From Chloranthus sessilifolius (lineage: Eukaryota > Streptophyta > Magnoliopsida > Chloranthales > Chloranthaceae), in NCBI GenBank assembly GCA_021018995.1, contig JAJIZI010000025.1, positions 62,001 to 126,000 on the forward strand: DNA of 64,000 bases. Reading direction: 5' to 3'. Positions within the stretch are counted from its first letter, which is position 1, and every line of letters starts with the position of its first letter. This document shows, one piece after another, positions 61,002 to 64,000 of this stretch. Under the pieces are notes generated by a model. The model saw nothing but the letters and a program-made list of their open reading frames with translations. It had not been told where the DNA came from and did no database searches. Position numbers and translations under genes: made by a program.

Positions 61002-62322
61002 AAACCCTAATCTAGGGATTTATAAGCAACAAAGGAGTTAGGGTTTGAACTTGAAGACACGACTAAGGTAAAATTCCCTTTGAAAACTCATTTCACTCCG
61101 TCCTTACTTTGGTTTTAAAAAGAATGTTCAAAAATCACATTCTTTTTAAAACCTGTTTGAAGTCGAGAGCAGTAGTGTATATTACACTAGAGGAGATGAG
61201 AAGTGGAGGGTGATACCTAGTACTGTAATGGGATTTGATGTGCATGGTATGGATATGGGTGTTTGTATTGATTTTTCCTTTTTTTGTTGGCATGTGCACG
61301 CATCAATAACTGAATTGAAAAATCACATAAAAATTGAATTCAGAATTTTTACCCTTTCAGGAATTTACAGAACATCTTGTGCAACTCTATGGCAAGAACA
61401 AAAGCAAAGAAAAGGGTGAGAGAAGGATCTGAGAGTGATAACCCTGAAAACTCTCCATGACGTAGGACAAAACCCTAAACTACGTAAATGCGATGAATTA
61501 ATTACTTGTCGAAATTAATTTAAATTAAATTGAACAATGAATTTGAAAATAAAGTGAATACCTTAGGGCTTCATTGTTTTCCATGCGAAAGATCACATTC
61601 AGATTTAGGAGAGGGTCTAGTATTCACGCTAGATCCGTTAGAGTTGCGGTGTAGATCAGTCATAGAGGTAGAACTCTAGGTTTTCCAGATTAGGGTGCTT
61701 ACTCGTGGTTCAATGGTGGGATCACTGATTTTCTCCGGGGTTTTGAATATCGGGTCGTTTCTGGTTGAATGGCTGGATTTTGGATGTTGTGAGATGGGTT
61801 TGAATTGGTGGCTCTGATGAAAGCTAGGGTTTATGGTTTTCTGGCAGAATTTAAGTTTTATGGGATCAAAGAAAGCAAAGAGAGAAAATAAAAGATAGAG
61901 ATAGATAGTAGATAGATTTTGTTGGCTTCACACCCTTGGCTTCACACCAAACCCTTCTTGGGAAGAAGAAGAATCACTCTTCGAAGAAATTCATCTAAAG
62001 TTCCACAAGCAAAAGCTCTTTCATTCAATAATAAAAAACTAATTACATTGTTTATGGAGAGACCTTATATAGGAGGTCTTAAAATAAAACCCTAAACGAA
62101 AATAAACATAAAAAGACAAATTTACCCCTAAAACATAAGTTCGAATTCAAAAAAATTTCATAATTGCGCGATTTCGTTCGATCGAAATAAGGGTTCGATC
62201 GAACGAAATTTCGTTCGATCGAAATAAGAGATCGATTGAACGAAAATTTGATTTCCCCTTCTTTACCCCTGGTTTCTCCTCCTTTACACATGGTTCTGAT
62301 TTCCATTCCGCTTCTTCTAATG
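61002..62322 (-). mobile_element. Probable LTR-containing 3' region of the chromodomain retrotransposon
   Basis: The chromodomain element reads leftwards, so its right-hand (3') LTR should lie here. On the minus strand there is a purine-rich AGAAGAAGCGGAA near 62310-62322, a CTATATAAGG box at 62063-62074, and four dyads of the TTCGATCGAA type at 62177-62242. I could not identify a TG..CA boundary or target duplication, so the exact LTR is unresolved. No gene recognised. Confidence 0.4.
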
Positions 62323-64000
62323 TCGGTACACGCGAAACGGTCCGTATCTGATGTCTACAATGTCGGCGTCCCCGTCAATTCTCCCGGGCCGAAAAGGCTT
62401 CATCATCGATGAAGCGACGTCGTGATAGCGATCGAGCATGTCGAGGTTCAGGCGTCACACCTCATCTTCCGTTAACCATGTGTTCTCGGAGTCCGGCTTT
62501 CCCAACCACTTAACCAAGTATTTTTGAAATCCTCTACCATGGGTGGATATCGCAAAATCATCGAGTATCCCTTCGATCTCATCTCTCCTCTGCGTCCGTG
62601 GGGAAGGGAAGGGAAGGGAAGGGAAGGGTAGGGGCTGCAGGGTGGGGTTGAAATGTGGGCTCGGGGCTGGTTGGAAGGGGTTGGTGGGGGGTGGGGCTGA
62701 GGCCGAAGAAGGAACTAGGTCCTCCACATTGAACGTAGAGCTGACCCCAATATCTGGTGGAAGCTCGAGAACATATGCATTAGGTCCGCTCCTTGCCACT
62801 ACTCTAAAGGCCCAGCGCCGCGAGCTTGGAGTTTCTTCGCAACTCCCGATAGGAATCGTTCAGGCATAACCTGAACCATCACATAATCCCCTACTTGGAA
62901 TTCTTTGAAGCGCCTATGCGCATTCGCAGTTATCTTGTATTGTTTATTGCTCGCATTAATTTTTTTTTTTAAATTTCGGCATGCAATTCATGGATGTGCT
63001 GTGCGAATGCATCGGCTGACTCGGAAACTCGATGGGATGCAGGCATGGGGACTAAATCGATGGGTGTTCTAGGCCTATGACCAAGTACAACCTCGAAAGG
63101 ACTCATGCCTAGAGACCTATTGACTGAATTGTTGTATGCAAACTCGGCTATAGGCAACGTAGAATCCCAAGTCCTAGGATGATCACCGACTAAACAACGA
63201 AGGAGATTATCTAAGCTCCTATTGGTGGATTCCGTTTGGCCATCAGTTTGAGAATGATAGGCCGAAGAAAATTGGAGCATGGTACCCATCATGTGCCATA
63301 AAGTCTTCCAGAAAGAACTGGTAAACTTCACGTCCTGATCCGACACCATAGTTTTGCTTAACCCATGGAGACGCACAACTTCCCCGAAAAATAATTTGGA
63401 TATGTGAACCGCATAAGAGGTTTTAGAGCAAGGTATGAAGTGGGCCATCTTGGAAAAGCGGTCCACTACCACAAAAATGGAATCGTGCTTCCGTTGAGTC
63501 TTAGGAAGTTCGAGCATGAAATCCATAGAGATATCTTACCACGGGGTGTGTGGCACGGGTAACGGGGTGTATAAGCCTGTATTCTGCTTAATTTGCTTCG
63601 CAACTTGGCATATACGACATTGTTTCACGACTCTAGAGACATCCCTCATAAGGCTAGGCCAATAAAACCTATCCCCAACGAGCGCACTGGTCTTATCGCG
63701 CCCAAAATGTCCGGCAATTCCTCCGGCATGTAACTCCCAGATGAGGAAGTTATGCAATGAAGTGCGAGGATACACAAACGATTTCCTTTAAACAAATACC
63801 CATCCAACATGGTATACTCGGAGTTAATTTCCCAAAATTTTGCCCCGAAATCTGGGAAATTAGGATAATCTTGTTTCAACTGCTCAAATCCGATGACCTC
63901 GGTGCTCATAAACTGCAAAGTTGCCACTCAACGACTAAGCTCATCAGCTGCCTTGTTCTTGGCATTGACCTTATGCTTGAAGGTACTCGACCCACTTCGT
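62323..64000 (-). pseudogene. Ty3/gypsy chromodomain retrotransposon: integrase and chromodomain, decayed
   Basis: The encoded integrase inserts retrotransposon DNA; the chromodomain is thought to target chromatin. In transcript order (right to left): a short segment before integrase (63775-63927), a zinc-binding H2C2 block (ELHAGGIAGHFGRDKT, CRICQVAK; 63536-63775), the integrase core (FVVVDRFSKMAHF, SDQDVKFTSSFW, YHSQTDGQTESTNR; 62969-63526), and a chromodomain (FQKYLVKWLGKPDSENTW; about 62455-62560). Breaks are a one-base loss near 63775-63790 in a C run, a TAA at 63536-63538, an A-run frameshift and stop near 62960, and a TGA at 62455-62457. The RT and RNase H would lie right of the window. 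The chromodomain assigns it to the chromovirus lineage of Ty3/gypsy elements. Confidence 0.88.

Overview
The window looks like nuclear DNA of a flowering plant. It is AT-rich, its host genes are split into many short exons with GT..AG introns, and most of it consists of nested plant transposons: LTR retrotransposons with Met-tRNA or GGCGCC-type primer sites, L1-like LINEs, hAT, CACTA and Tourist-like elements, and foldback MITEs. The large introns and dense nesting would suit a large angiosperm genome. I cannot name the species.

Region 1-22560 is an eIF3m (PCI-domain translation initiation factor) tandem duplication on the minus strand. Copy A shows only an intact first exon (2226-2318), a TATA box and pieces of promoter; the rest of the gene would lie left of the window. 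Copy B (9760-18025) has all ten exons with good splice sites. However, it carries a 2-nt loss in exon 1 and a 1-nt gain in exon 8, has lost the segment matching copy A's TATA box, and has a 4.25-kb transposon 47 bp from its ATG. It is best read as a pseudogene of copy A. Both promoters have been hit separately by members of one long-inverted-repeat family. In copy A this family carries an array of about 58-bp palindromes.

Region 22560-43362 holds no complete gene. It contains two related foldback elements, one with a five-fold array of exactly 90 bp. It also contains a solo LTR inside a second LTR inside an inverted-repeat DNA transposon (30701 to about 38600-38824), a captured exon of a NIPA-type magnesium transporter, a SINE, a Tourist-like MITE, and a hAT element with a CACTA MITE inside it. 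The hAT and CACTA members have exact target-site duplications.

Region 43363-51178 (plus strand) is the 5' part of a kelch-repeat protein gene: three exons joined in frame, with a 6.2-kb first intron that contains a complete miniature LTR retrotransposon. No fourth exon is recognisable in the remaining 12.8 kb, so the gene either has a very long third intron or is truncated.

Region 51179-64000 is transposon territory: MITEs, a LINE stub, a hAT-like copy, a gag-only Ty3-type element, a 5'-truncated LINE with a 13-bp target-site duplication, and the pol end of a decayed chromodomain Ty3/gypsy element that runs off the right edge.

The most unusual signal is that four unrelated LTR-type sequences each carry a private cluster of short perfect dyads built on CGAT/ATCG. 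In one solo LTR, twelve perfect copies of TCGATTAATCGA are spaced mostly 19-22 bp apart, about two helical turns.
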